Shown: piece by piece, positions 27,871 to 36,800 of the stretch
How the letters are laid out: each line of letters begins with the position of its first letter
How positions within the stretch are numbered: the stretch's first letter is position 1
NCBI GenBank assembly: GCA_019116525.1
Contig: DXBM01000063.1
Location: forward strand, 1-43,183
DNA from: Candidatus Olsenella pullistercoris
GTDB taxonomy: Bacteria > Actinomycetota > Coriobacteriia > Coriobacteriales > Atopobiaceae
DNA length: 43,183 bases
Reading direction: 5' to 3'
The notes under the pieces: model-generated
Database searches by the model: none
What the model saw: only the letters and a program-made list of their open reading frames with translations
What the model was told of the DNA's origin: nothing
Program-made: the position numbers and the translations under genes

Positions 27871-27879
27871 CGACACCGC

Positions 27880-27955
27880 GCGCCCTTAGCTCAGCTGGTA
27901 GAGCAGGGGACTTTTAATCCCAAGGTCTAGGGTTCGAACCCCTAAGGGCGCACCA
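27880..27955 (+). tRNA. tRNA-Lys (TTT anticodon)
   Basis: The acceptor stem GCGCCCT / AGGGCGC, the anticodon loop CTTTTAA with anticodon TTT, and a GTTCGAACC T-loop identify tRNA-Lys. The discriminator is A and CCA is encoded. Confidence 0.97.
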
Positions 27956-27966
27956 TCTGACGGCAC

Positions 27967-28001
27967 GGGCCGGACGTCCTTCTCGGCGTCCGGCCCTTTC
28001 T
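27967..28001 (+). terminator. Terminator after tRNA-Lys
   Basis: A perfect 10-bp stem GGGCCGGACG / CGTCCGGCCC is followed by TTTCTT. Confidence 0.9.
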
Positions 28002-28058
28002 TGTCGGCGGGAATGTTTCCATACAGAATCAAAACCCGCGCTCGCTGGGTGACCGTTC

Positions 28059-28064
28059 TATAGT
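28059..28064 (+). promoter_or_regulatory. Possible -10 of the argG leader transcript
   Basis: TATAGT lies 67 bases upstream of the putative leader peptide. A convincing -35 or an ArgR operator was not found, so this is a weak assignment. Confidence 0.35.
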
Positions 28065-28130
28065 CAGCCTCGTCAGACAGCCGCGAGCCAATAGCCCGCG
28101 CCCGCTCAACATCTGAGGAGGCCAACGTTG

Positions 28131-28205
28131 ATGAACGTTCACAGCGCATCCGCGTATGCCGCCCTCCTTGCAGCCCGACGCCAGAACCGACGAATCACGC
28201 CCTAG
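28131..28205 (+). CDS. Putative arginine leader peptide of argG
   Basis: A 24-codon reading frame starts with ATG, preceded by the strong ribosome site GAGGAGG. The peptide begins MNVHSASAYAALLAA and continues with Arg-Arg-Gln-Asn-Arg-Arg, encoded CGA CGC CAG AAC CGA CGA (28176-28193), ending Ile-Thr-Pro-stop. Four Arg codons in six positions just before the stop is what a ribosome-stalling sensor of arginyl-tRNA needs. Its stop codon touches a segment able to form an antiterminator, and a terminator hairpin follows before argG. The whole unit is undescribed to my knowledge and rests on sequence logic only. Confidence 0.7.
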   Translation: MNVHSASAYAALLAARRQNRRITP

Positions 28206-28280
28206 ATGTCGCGTGTCGCTTCAGCATGCCGGTTCTTATCGCCGGCCCAGGCTCCAGCGCCCCGCGACGTCGGGGCTTTT
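28205..28280 (+). promoter_or_regulatory. Arginine attenuator upstream of argG (antiterminator and terminator)
   Basis: The terminator is GCCCCG (28259-28264) paired with CGGGGC (28271-28276), followed by TTTT. A competing 9-bp pairing joins GATGTCGCG (28205-28213) to CGCGACGTC (28263-28271), with one G-U, and takes bases from both arms of the terminator stem. A small hairpin GCCGG / CCGGC (28228-28246) fits inside the antiterminator. A ribosome stalled at the Arg codons leaves 28205-28213 free for antitermination; one that reaches the stop codon covers it and lets the terminator form. Confidence 0.65.
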
Positions 28281-28317
28281 CTGTGAAACGGCAACCCACC
28301 CAATGAAAGGGAACATC

Positions 28318-29547
28318 ATGGCAGAGAAGGAAAAGGTCGTACTCGCATACTCCGGCGGTCTGGACACGTCCGTCATCGTCAAGTGGCTGCAGGTCGAGCG
28401 GAACCTCGACGTGATTGCCATCTGCGGCAACGTGGGCCAGGACGAGAAGGACCTCTCCTGGATCAAGCAGAAGGCCCTCGACATGGGCGCCATCGCCTCC
28501 GAGGCCATCGACATGCGCGCCGAGTACGCCGAGAAGATCCTCTCCAAGGCCATCTGGGCCAACGGCAAGTACGAGGGCGTCTACCCGCTGCTCTCCGCGC
28601 TCTCCCGCCCGCTTATCTCCAAGCACCTCGTTGACGTCGCGCACCAGTACGGCGCCAAGTACATCGCGCACGGCTGCACCGGGAAGGGCAACGACCAGGT
28701 GCGCTTTGAGACATGCATTCGCGCGCTCGACCCCGAGCTTGAGATTATCGCGCCCGTGCGCGAGTGGGACCTCACCACGCGCGACTCCGAGATGGAGTGG
28801 GCCGAGGCCAACGGCGTGCCGGTGCCCACCACCAAGAAGAAGCCCTACTCCATCGACGACAACCTCTGGGGGCGCGCGATTGAGTGCGGCGTGCTCGAGG
28901 ACACCTGGAACAAGCCGCCCGCGGACATCTGGACGATGACGGCCAACCTCGAGGACTGCCCGGCCGAGCCGGAGGAGGTCGTGATCTCCTTTGAGGAGGG
29001 CATCCCCACCGCCATCAACGGCGAGAAGATGGACCTGCTCAGCCTCATTATCAAGGCCAATGAGATCGCCGGCCGCAACGGGTTCGGTCGCATCGACATG
29101 ATCGAGGACCGCGTGGTGGGCATCAAGAGCCGCGAGTGCTACGAGTGCCCCGCCGCCCTGCTGCTCATCCAGGCGCACCAGACCCTCGAGCAGCTCTGCC
29201 TCGACGCCGAGACCCTCAAGCAGAAGGCCAAGATGGACGTTGAGTGGGCGTCCACGGTCTATCGCGGCCTGTGGTTCTCGCAGAACCGCAACGCCATCGA
29301 CGCGTACAACGCCTACACGCAGAAGTACGTCACCGGTGACGTGCGCATCATCCTGTGCAAGGGCGGCCTGTTCGTTGACGGCGTGCGCTCGGAGTACAGT
29401 CTCTACGACTACAACCTCGCCACCTACGACGAGGGCGACACCTTCGACCACACCGCCGCCGAGGGCTTCATCGTGCTTCACGGTCTCCAGTCCAAGACGT
29501 GGTCCAAGGTGCAGGGGCCTGGCTCCGGCCTCCAGCCCGTGCACTAA
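28318..29547 (+). CDS. argG: Argininosuccinate synthase
   Basis: The 409-residue enzyme condenses citrulline and aspartate with ATP in arginine biosynthesis. The N-terminal ATP loop is LAYSGGLDTSV. HGCTGKGNDQVRFE, REWDLTTRDSEMEWA, the PYSIDDNLWGRAIECGVLED stretch and SRECYECPAALLL are strong family landmarks. The ATG at 28318 has AAAGGG upstream; in-frame sequence extending to 28156 belongs to the leader region and is rejected. It is followed by a terminator and a repeat element before argH, so the two genes are adjacent but probably have separate control points. Confidence 0.97.
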   Translation: MAEKEKVVLAYSGGLDTSVIVKWLQVERNLDVIAICGNVGQDEKDLSWIKQKALDMGAIASEAIDMRAEYAEKILSKAIWANGKYEGVYPLLSALSRPLISKHLVDVAHQYGAKYIAHGCTGKGNDQVRFETCIRALDPELEIIAPVREWDLTTRDSEMEWAEANGVPVPTTKKKPYSIDDNLWGRAIECGVLEDTWNKPPADIWTMTANLEDCPAEPEEVVISFEEGIPTAINGEKMDLLSLIIKANEIAGRNGFGRIDMIEDRVVGIKSRECYECPAALLLIQAHQTLEQLCLDAETLKQKAKMDVEWASTVYRGLWFSQNRNAIDAYNAYTQKYVTGDVRIILCKGGLFVDGVRSEYSLYDYNLATYDEGDTFDHTAAEGFIVLHGLQSKTWSKVQGPGSGLQPVH

Positions 29548-29573
29548 GGGTAAGCTGGGAAAACGCATGACCG

Positions 29574-29617
29574 CGGCGGTCGGTTGGGGAGCCCTGACCG
29601 ACCGCCGTTCATTTGTT
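29574..29617 (+). terminator. Terminator after argG
   Basis: An 11-bp perfect stem CGGCGGTCGGT (29574-29584) / ACCGACCGCCG (29597-29607) with a 12-base loop is followed by TTCATTTGTT, which is the start of the terminal inverted repeat element. Confidence 0.75.
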
Positions 29618-29739
29618 GGGTGGTTTCTGGGCGCCACCTTGAGTAGATCCCACATGAGACTTGCATAGAACCGCAGGTAGACGTGGTGTCCCGGCTGGGG
29701 CCTACTCGGAGGGTTCCCTAGAAACCACCCAACAAATGA
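29609..29739. repeat. 131-bp element with terminal inverted repeats (copy 2)
   Basis: The ends are 20-bp perfect inverted repeats (TCATTTGTTGGGTGGTTTCT). The interior shares blocks with copy 1 at 796-924, such as CCTTG(N)AGTAGA near the left, GTGTCC in the middle and CTACTC near the right, but has diverged elsewhere. Both copies are in the same orientation relative to these blocks. The left end abuts the argG terminator and the right end lies 75 bases before argH. Confidence 0.88.
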
Positions 29740-29814
29740 AGTGGGAGACAATGCTGGGGCGCGCGAGCGCTCTGATAAGCTGGTTTTGAGACAAAACGCG
29801 AGGAGGGGGCCACG

Positions 29815-31206
29815 ATGGCGCTGTGGGGCGGCAGGTTTGAGAAGGGCGTTGACCAGTTCACGCAGGAGTTTGGCGCGAGCCTGGAGGTCGACAAGAACAT
29901 GGCGGCCCAGGACATCGCTGGGAGCCGCGCCCACGCTCGCATGCTCGCCGAGCAGGGCATCATTTCCGCCGACGATCAGGCGGCGATTGACGCGGGCCTC
30001 GCCGACATCGCGCGCCAGATCGAGGACGGCACCTTTGTCTGGGACGTCAACGACGAGGACGTTCACATGGCGGTGGAGGGCGCGCTCACCCGTGCGATTG
30101 GGACGCCCGGCGGCCGCCTGCACACGGGCCGCTCCCGCAACGATCAGGTTGCCACGGACATCCGCCTGCTCGCCAAGGACCTCTGCGACAAGCTGCTCGC
30201 CGGAAACGTTGCCCTGCGCCGAGTTCTCGTTGATGCCGCCGCCGAGCACCTGGACGTGGTGATGCCCGGCTACACCCACCTCCAGCACGCCCAGCCAGTG
30301 CTGCTCTCTCACCACCTGCTTGCCTACTATTGGATGTTCACTCGCGACTTCACGCGCCTCAGCGCCGCCCGCACGGCGGCCGACGCCAACCCGCTCGGCG
30401 CGGCGGCGCTCGCCGGCACCACCTACCCGCTCGACCGCCAGCGCACCACGGCGCTCCTGGGCTTCTCGCGCACGATTCCCAACTCGCTCGACGCCGTCTC
30501 CGACCGCGACTACCTGCTCGACCTCGAGTACGCCTGCGCCGTGAGCATGATGCATCTCTCGCGACTGTGCGAGGAGATCGTCCTGTGGAGCTCCACGGAG
30601 TTTGGCTTCATCACGCTCTCCGACGCGTACTCAACGGGCTCCTCGATCATGCCGCAGAAGAAGAACCCCGACTTCGCGGAGCTCACGCGCGGCAAGACCG
30701 GCCGCGTCTACGGCGACCTCATGGCGCTGCTCACCACGATGAAGTCCCTGCCGCTCGCGTACAACAAGGATCTCCAAGAGTGCAAGGAGGGCCCGCTCGA
30801 CGCCGCGCGTACGCTCTCTGACTGCATGGAGATCGCCGCGGGCATGATCGAGACCATGACGGTGAACGCCGACGTCATGCTCGCGCAGGCGGGCACGGGC
30901 TTCTCAGCTGCAACGGACGTGGCCGACTACCTGGCCAAGAAGGGCATGCCCTTCCGCGAGGCGCACCGCGTGGTGGGCGAGCTCGTGCTCTACTGCGAGA
31001 AGAACGGCAAGGGCCTCGAGGACCTTACGGCAGAGGAGTTTGCCGCGGCGAGTCCTCTGTTTGGGCCCGACATTGCTCGCGACCTTGATCCGGCCGGTAT
31101 TGCCAACGCCCGCGTGACCTACGGAGGAACCGGTCACGAGGCGGTGGTGGTGCAGCTCGACGAGGCGCGTGAGACGCTCGCCTCGGACGAGGCAGCGCTG
31201 GTGTAG
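29815..31206 (+). CDS. argH: Argininosuccinate lyase
   Basis: The 463-residue fumarase/aspartase-superfamily enzyme splits argininosuccinate to arginine and fumarate. It begins MALWGGRFEKG, followed by DEDVHMAVEGAL, TGRSRNDQVATD and HLQHAQPVLLSH. The superfamily signature is GSSIMPQKKNPD, and the catalytic Ser loop lies there. GGAGGGGG precedes the ATG. It completes the last step of arginine synthesis begun by argG; no other arg genes are in the window. Confidence 0.97.
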   Translation: MALWGGRFEKGVDQFTQEFGASLEVDKNMAAQDIAGSRAHARMLAEQGIISADDQAAIDAGLADIARQIEDGTFVWDVNDEDVHMAVEGALTRAIGTPGGRLHTGRSRNDQVATDIRLLAKDLCDKLLAGNVALRRVLVDAAAEHLDVVMPGYTHLQHAQPVLLSHHLLAYYWMFTRDFTRLSAARTAADANPLGAAALAGTTYPLDRQRTTALLGFSRTIPNSLDAVSDRDYLLDLEYACAVSMMHLSRLCEEIVLWSSTEFGFITLSDAYSTGSSIMPQKKNPDFAELTRGKTGRVYGDLMALLTTMKSLPLAYNKDLQECKEGPLDAARTLSDCMEIAAGMIETMTVNADVMLAQAGTGFSAATDVADYLAKKGMPFREAHRVVGELVLYCEKNGKGLEDLTAEEFAAASPLFGPDIARDLDPAGIANARVTYGGTGHEAVVVQLDEARETLASDEAALV

Positions 31207-31407
31207 GGGCCGGGGCACAACTAATAAGAACTATTGGTTCGGGTGGAGTGCCCTCACGGTGCTCCACTCGCCTGTTAATGCGTAACGTTTGTGACAGGAA
31301 GCTGTGGGGAGCCTTGAAAAAATGGAGGAGGGGGGTCACTATCTACCGTATCGGCCCGTGATCTTGCGACGGGGACGATTCGTGTAGGCAAAGGGAAAGG
31401 AGACGGC

Positions 31408-33636
31408 ATGAGAACGGTACGCGGAAGGTGGGCTGCGCTTGCCCTGGCGCTCACCGCCTTCGTTGCCATGCTCGGGCTGACGCCTGGCGTAGCGATGGCT
31501 GCGGAAAGGAATGTCGCTCGGGTTGGTGACAAGGATTATGCAACGGTCGATGAAGCGCTTAAGCACGCTGACGAGGGCACGATTTACCTGCTTGCCGATG
31601 TCTCCGATGTGGTGGTTCTTGAAGAGACAACAGCTACCATTGACCTAGGCGGTCATACGGTTTCCGCTGTGGACGGTCACGCAATTTCCAACAACGGCGT
31701 CCTGACGATTGTTGGATCGGGCACCGTTGACGGAGGGGACAAGAGTGGTTGTGGGGCGGTCTACACTGCGCCCGGAGCAACCACGACCTTGAACGGTGGT
31801 GCCTATACCGGCAGCAAATGGTATGTTATCAAGAACTTGGGAGCTATGATTATCTCCGAAGGCGTTTCCCTACAGCAGGAAGATGCTGGCTCCAGCGCTA
31901 TTGATAATGGATACTACGGGAACCCGGGCAATGATTGTGGAGTTGCGTATCCTGGTCCAGAGGGCGCTCACGTCAGCCTGACCATTACGGGCGGATCTTT
32001 CTCAGGCGGTATGAACACGGTCAAGAACGACGATTTCGGAATCCTGTCGATTAGCGGCGGATCGTTCTCCAACACTGTTGGCCCTGTCATGCTCAACTGG
32101 AACAAGGCAGACATCTCTGGCGGAACCTTCACGTCGAGTGCACCTAATTTGCTTGCTAACGGGTATCTGAGCGAGAGGGCGGATGCCGGTAAGCTGACCA
32201 TCACGGGAGGCACCTTCGTTGCAAACGAGCACGGCGCGCTCTTTACCTATCCCGAAGGCGCATCTGAGGGCGGTGCGATTGTCATTTCCGGCGGCTCTTT
32301 TGAGGGCAAGCTTGTGATTGATGGCGAGCAGGAGAACTACCCCAACCTTCCTGAGATTACAGGCGGCACCTTTACCGATGACGTGTCCGAGTACGTCCCT
32401 GAGGACTATGAGCTGAACGAGGACGGCACTGTCACTGAGCTTCCCGATATCGCCAAGATTGGCGACACCTCGTACAAGTCTCTCGAGGCAGCCGTCGCAG
32501 CCGCTACCGACGGTGATGTCATTGAGCTGGTTGCCGACGCCACTGTCGGCGAGAGCATGACGCTCGCGGCTAACAATGTCACTATCAAGGGCAACGGTCA
32601 CACCGTCACTGCCGTTACTGAGGGGTTTGTCACCAACGACGCCAATGGTGGTGCCGGCAACAGGGCCCTTCTCACCGTCACTGGCAACGGCTGCGCGGTC
32701 GAGAACGTCAAGATGGTTGGCAATGCGAGCACCTCGCACCTCATTAACCTTTACTCGAGTGCTTCGGACAAGGTTCACGACTTCACTGTCAAGGACGTCT
32801 CGCTCAACCACAGCGGCTCCTCCACGGGCGCTGCCATGGTCGTGGCTCACTGCGCGGTAACGGCCGAGGGATCACTTGAGGTCATCGTTGGCTCCAACTC
32901 TTGGGGTGGCGTCAACCTCGACAACAAGTACGGCGATACCAGCTTCAACTTTGCCGAGAACTCCAGCCTGACGTATACGGACGCCAGCAACAAGGACCTC
33001 CCCTTCGGCTACACGGACATTAACCCCGCCGTCGATGCTGATGCGACCTTTACCTCTGACAGCCAGAACGTTGGCGTCGAGGAGGGAGTCCACTCTCACA
33101 ACTCTGACAAGATCGTGGGCTATATTGCCCCCACAACCAAGTCAGAGGGCTACTCTGGAGACGTCGTTTGCTCGATCTGCGACAAGGTCATGATTGAGGG
33201 CGAGGTCATCCCCAGGCTCCAGCCCGGCGAGATTGTGATGTTCCGTCTGTACAACCCCAACAGCGGCGAGCACTTCTACACCGCGAGCGAGTACGAGCGC
33301 GACTCCGTCGTCAAGGCTGGCTGGGACTACGAGGGCGTTGGCTGGATTGCCCCTGATGAGGGCGACCCGGTCTATCGCCTGTATAACCCCAACGCCGGCG
33401 ACCACCACTACACCACGAGTGCCTTCGAGCGCGACAGCCTCGTGCGCGCTGGCTGGGACTACGAGGGCATCGGCTGGTACTCCGCCGACAAGGAGAACGG
33501 TGTGCCGCTGCTGCGCGAGTACAACCCGAACGCCGCGACCGGCACCCACAACTACACCGTCAGCCAGTTCGAGCACGACTACCTTGTGAGCATCGGCTGG
33601 AACGACGAGGGCATCGCTTGGTACGCGGTGAAGTAG
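31408..33636 (+). CDS. Secreted beta-helix protein with C-terminal DUF5648 repeats
   Basis: The 742-residue protein has a signal peptide (hydrophobic stretch from about residue 9, cleavage near AMA-AERN). Two similar modules follow, each opening with a phrase like VGDKDYATVDEALKHADEG or IGDTSYKSLEAAVAAATDG and continuing into right-handed beta-helix-type repeats rich in ITGGSFSGG and ISGGTFTS. A short Cys motif (VCSICDKV) precedes about 130 residues with three DUF5648 repeats (FRLYNPNSGEHFYT, YRLYNPNAGDHHYT, REYNPNAATGTHNYT, each ending in GWDYEG or GWNDEG). No sorting signal is seen, so retention at the wall may depend on the repeats. AAAGGAG precedes the ATG. Function unknown; adhesion or glycan binding is inferred. 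Confidence 0.8.
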   Translation: MRTVRGRWAALALALTAFVAMLGLTPGVAMAAERNVARVGDKDYATVDEALKHADEGTIYLLADVSDVVVLEETTATIDLGGHTVSAVDGHAISNNGVLTIVGSGTVDGGDKSGCGAVYTAPGATTTLNGGAYTGSKWYVIKNLGAMIISEGVSLQQEDAGSSAIDNGYYGNPGNDCGVAYPGPEGAHVSLTITGGSFSGGMNTVKNDDFGILSISGGSFSNTVGPVMLNWNKADISGGTFTSSAPNLLANGYLSERADAGKLTITGGTFVANEHGALFTYPEGASEGGAIVISGGSFEGKLVIDGEQENYPNLPEITGGTFTDDVSEYVPEDYELNEDGTVTELPDIAKIGDTSYKSLEAAVAAATDGDVIELVADATVGESMTLAANNVTIKGNGHTVTAVTEGFVTNDANGGAGNRALLTVTGNGCAVENVKMVGNASTSHLINLYSSASDKVHDFTVKDVSLNHSGSSTGAAMVVAHCAVTAEGSLEVIVGSNSWGGVNLDNKYGDTSFNFAENSSLTYTDASNKDLPFGYTDINPAVDADATFTSDSQNVGVEEGVHSHNSDKIVGYIAPTTKSEGYSGDVVCSICDKVMIEGEVIPRLQPGEIVMFRLYNPNSGEHFYTASEYERDSVVKAGWDYEGVGWIAPDEGDPVYRLYNPNAGDHHYTTSAFERDSLVRAGWDYEGIGWYSADKENGVPLLREYNPNAATGTHNYTVSQFEHDYLVSIGWNDEGIAWYAVK

Positions 33637-33665
33637 CGCCAGCGATCTGACGAGCCTAAAACTAG

Positions 33666-33702
33666 GGGGGCGGCCCGAAATGATTCGGGACGCCCCCTTT
33701 TT
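33666..33702 (+). terminator. Terminator after the beta-helix gene
   Basis: GGGGGCG / CGCCCCC plus CCCGAA / TTCGGG, separated by a single mismatch, form a long hairpin with an ATGA loop, followed by TTTTT. Confidence 0.92.
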
Positions 33703-33720
33703 GCGTGTCCGCCCTATCGG

Positions 33721-33750
33721 CTGACATGTCGCCGGGGGTACATTTATGAT
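33721..33750 (+). promoter_or_regulatory. Likely promoter of the large adhesin
   Basis: CTGACA (33721-33726) is followed after 18 bases by TATGAT (33745-33750), about 45 bases before the GTG at 33798. Confidence 0.5.
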
Positions 33751-33816
33751 TTAGTATCAGGACGCGTGAACCGAGTTTCGATGCAAAGGGGATGGTTGTG
33801 AGCATATTCTCTCGAT

Positions 33817-36800
33817 TTGTTCTGGGAGCCAAAAAGAGCGCGAGGGGGGGGGGTAGCGCTTCTTGCGCTTGGCCTCTCGCTGATTGTCGGCATTGTCGCG
33901 GCGCCGACGCTTGCCCTCGCGTACCAGAGTGAAACCTGCGGGGAATTTGTCGTCACGGTCGCCGAAGGAGGCTCGGCAGAGTACTCCTACGCGAACGGCG
34001 TGCTCACGATCACAGGCGGAACCCTTACCGTGAGCAACACGGATCCGAGCACGCCCACCAACGAGCGCATAGTCATTTCCGGTCATGTTGACGTGACCCT
34101 TGCTGGTGTGAACATCGGGCGATCCACGTCCGGATCGCCCGTGGAAGTTGATGACCACGCACGGACTGATGTCACCATTCGCCTGCAAGGCGAGAACACG
34201 CTTGTCTCGAGCGCCGCCGGCACGCCGGCGCTGCGAAAGAGCCGCGGGCAGACGGGCGGAAGCGATGTCAGCACGCTCACGATCACGAGCGCGGACGGAG
34301 ACGGAAGCGCTGCCGGCTCACTGACTGCGCGGTCCACCGGCGAGCACTCAGCGGGCATCGGGGCCGGCGAAGACTATCACGGCGATGTTGCCAACATCAC
34401 CATCGCTGGCGGCACCGTGGACGTCTCCGCAACGAGCGGAGCCTCGATTGGCTCGACGGGGGGCGGCTCGACGTGGGGCCTCGTTATCTCGGGCGGCGTC
34501 GTGACCGCGGCCGGAGGCGATGGGCTGGGCGCGAACACGCCCAACGGGGTCAGCAACTTTGAGATTACCGGCGGGTACGTGGTCACGAGCTCGTATCGGG
34601 GCAGCACGCCCACAGGCGGTCTCGTAAGCACCGATGGCGGCAAGAGCTTCACCGCGTGGGGAGATTGCCGGCTTCCGGAGTCACAGAGCCCCCTCAGTGC
34701 AGAGCGCCTGACCATAGAGCAGGGGGCCACGCTCACCATCCCTGAAAGCGCACGCATGACGGTGAGCAAAACGGTGATCAATAACGGAACGCTGGCCGGC
34801 GAGGGAGCCTTGGAGAGCACCGGCACGTTCTACAACAACGGCACGATTGCGGACGGTGTTGTCGAGGGCGACGTGACCGAGCAGCTCGTGACCATCGAGG
34901 GCGGGACCGCAAACGGCAGTGCCGACCCGCAGACCGTCAGCGCGGGGTCAACAGTGGCGCTCCATGCGAACGAGGTCGTCGGCATGGTGTTCACTGGATG
35001 GGAGGTCACCATGGGCCACGGGGTCGAGCTCGCTGACCCTGCCGCTGCTGAGACTACCTTCTCGATGCCCTCGGGGAGCTGCGTCACCATCCGTGCCACC
35101 TACGAGTACCTGTTCGGCACGATCGTGACGGAGACGGGCGAGGAGATTTCCGTCACGGGCGAGAATCCGAACGCTCTTTACGCGTCGATTCGGGATTCCG
35201 GCTGGCAGAACTATCCCAACAGCACCTTCCGGCTCACCGCTTCCGATGAGACGGCGGAAGGCGTGAGCGACTACCTGTCGTTGCCCAGCGACCTCCCTGC
35301 TGGTGCGGCGGTCGATCTGAACGGCCGCACGATGAGCGGCAGCCGCTTTGACTCAGCCTATGCAGAGGAAGTGAGCCGGCTGTGTGTGCGCAACGGGACG
35401 CTAACGGCCACGTATGGGCTGAGCGTTCAAAACCTCCAGCTCACGCTTGAGTACGTGACCCTGTCTGCCGCAGGCTCTTGGGACGGCAGTCTGAACATCT
35501 ATGTGGGTGGGAGCGCCTCATCCTTGATGTTTGGAGAGGGAACGAGCCTCTCAGACAATACGATCTCGGTCACAATCGGCGGGTATAGAGGAAGCGTGAC
35601 CATTCCGTGCGCGCTGGCGCAGGATGAGCGTCTGAGCTTTGAGGGAGAGATCAACGTCAATCGCGTTCACTCCTGGACCGCCACGACGGGAGGCGCCGAG
35701 GCGTGCGCGTCATGCGGGTTGCGACGAGGATCGGCGGAACTCTCGCTGAGCCCGGCAGAGGGTCTCGTGTACGACGGCGAGAGTCTGACCGCAGCCGATG
35801 CAGGCGTCACGGCAACGTGCGACGGCGCGGACTGCTCAGGCGAGGTGGTGTTCTGCTGGCAGCGGGTGAACTCCGACGGCTCGCTCGGTCGCCTTGAGTC
35901 CGGTCTTCCGAGGGACGCGGGAACCTATCGGGTCACGGCAACGCTGTACGGCTCCTCGACGGACGACGTCGCGTATGAGACGCTCGCCGAGACGGTGACA
36001 GTGAACGTGGCTGCCAGACCTGTGACTGTGCGCTTTGACGGTTCTGTCACCGCGCAGGAGAAGGTCTACGACGGCACCTTGACTGCCGAGCTGTCCGACA
36101 TCTCCTCCGGTGCGGCATTCCAGCTCGACGGGGTGCTCGATAGAGACCAGGGCTGGGTCTGGCTCAGCCTCGATGGCGTTCACGGTGAGTTTGCCGATGC
36201 CGGCGTGGGCACCGAGAAGAGCGTCGCCGTCCTTCTCGACAACCCGAGCCTCAGCTCCTCAAACTACGCCCTCTCGAGCAACGAGGTGCAGCTTGAGAGT
36301 GGTGTGACCGCGTCTATTACCCCGCGTCCCGTGGAGCTGGAGTGGCAAGGCGTCACTGGTCGCTTCTTTGGCGACGGCAGGGACGTGACGGCGCTTGTGA
36401 AGGGTGCGGTTGAGGGAGACGACGTTTTTGCACAAGTAAACAACGGGGGGCAGCACGAGGCGGGGACCTACACTGCGACCGCAGCGCTCGCTGGCTCTGA
36501 CGCGGCGAACTACATCCTTGCCGAGGGCGCGCTGCAGAGCGTTGCGTACACGGTGGCACCCGCTGTTGTCACGCCCGACGGAACGCAGGCCTCGTCGCTC
36601 GACGACGCCGGCGTTGCCCAGACGTCCTTCGTGTTCGGCGAGAAGATCGTCGTTCGGGTAGTACCGGCCCTTGCGAGCTCTGAGCAGGGAGTACTCACCC
36701 GCGGGCTCGCGGAACCCGCTCCTGAGCAGATGGCGCTGTACTACGGGGACACGCAGATCTCCGACCCGGTGAGTGCTGCCTCGGACGGCTCGTACACCAT

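Noticed and set aside
28021-28064. ArgR operator upstream of argG
   Set aside because: A/T-rich words around CATACAGAATC do not form the two-fold ARG box pattern convincingly.
28290-28310. Possible remnant of the inverted-repeat element end before argG (CCCACCCAATGAAA)
   Set aside because: The match to the element end is short and gapped and there is no partner arm, so chance is likely.
28195-30555. 786-codon minus-strand frame across argG, the repeat element and argH
   Set aside because: Antisense to two well-identified enzymes; it runs through the inverted-repeat element only because that element lacks stops in this frame.
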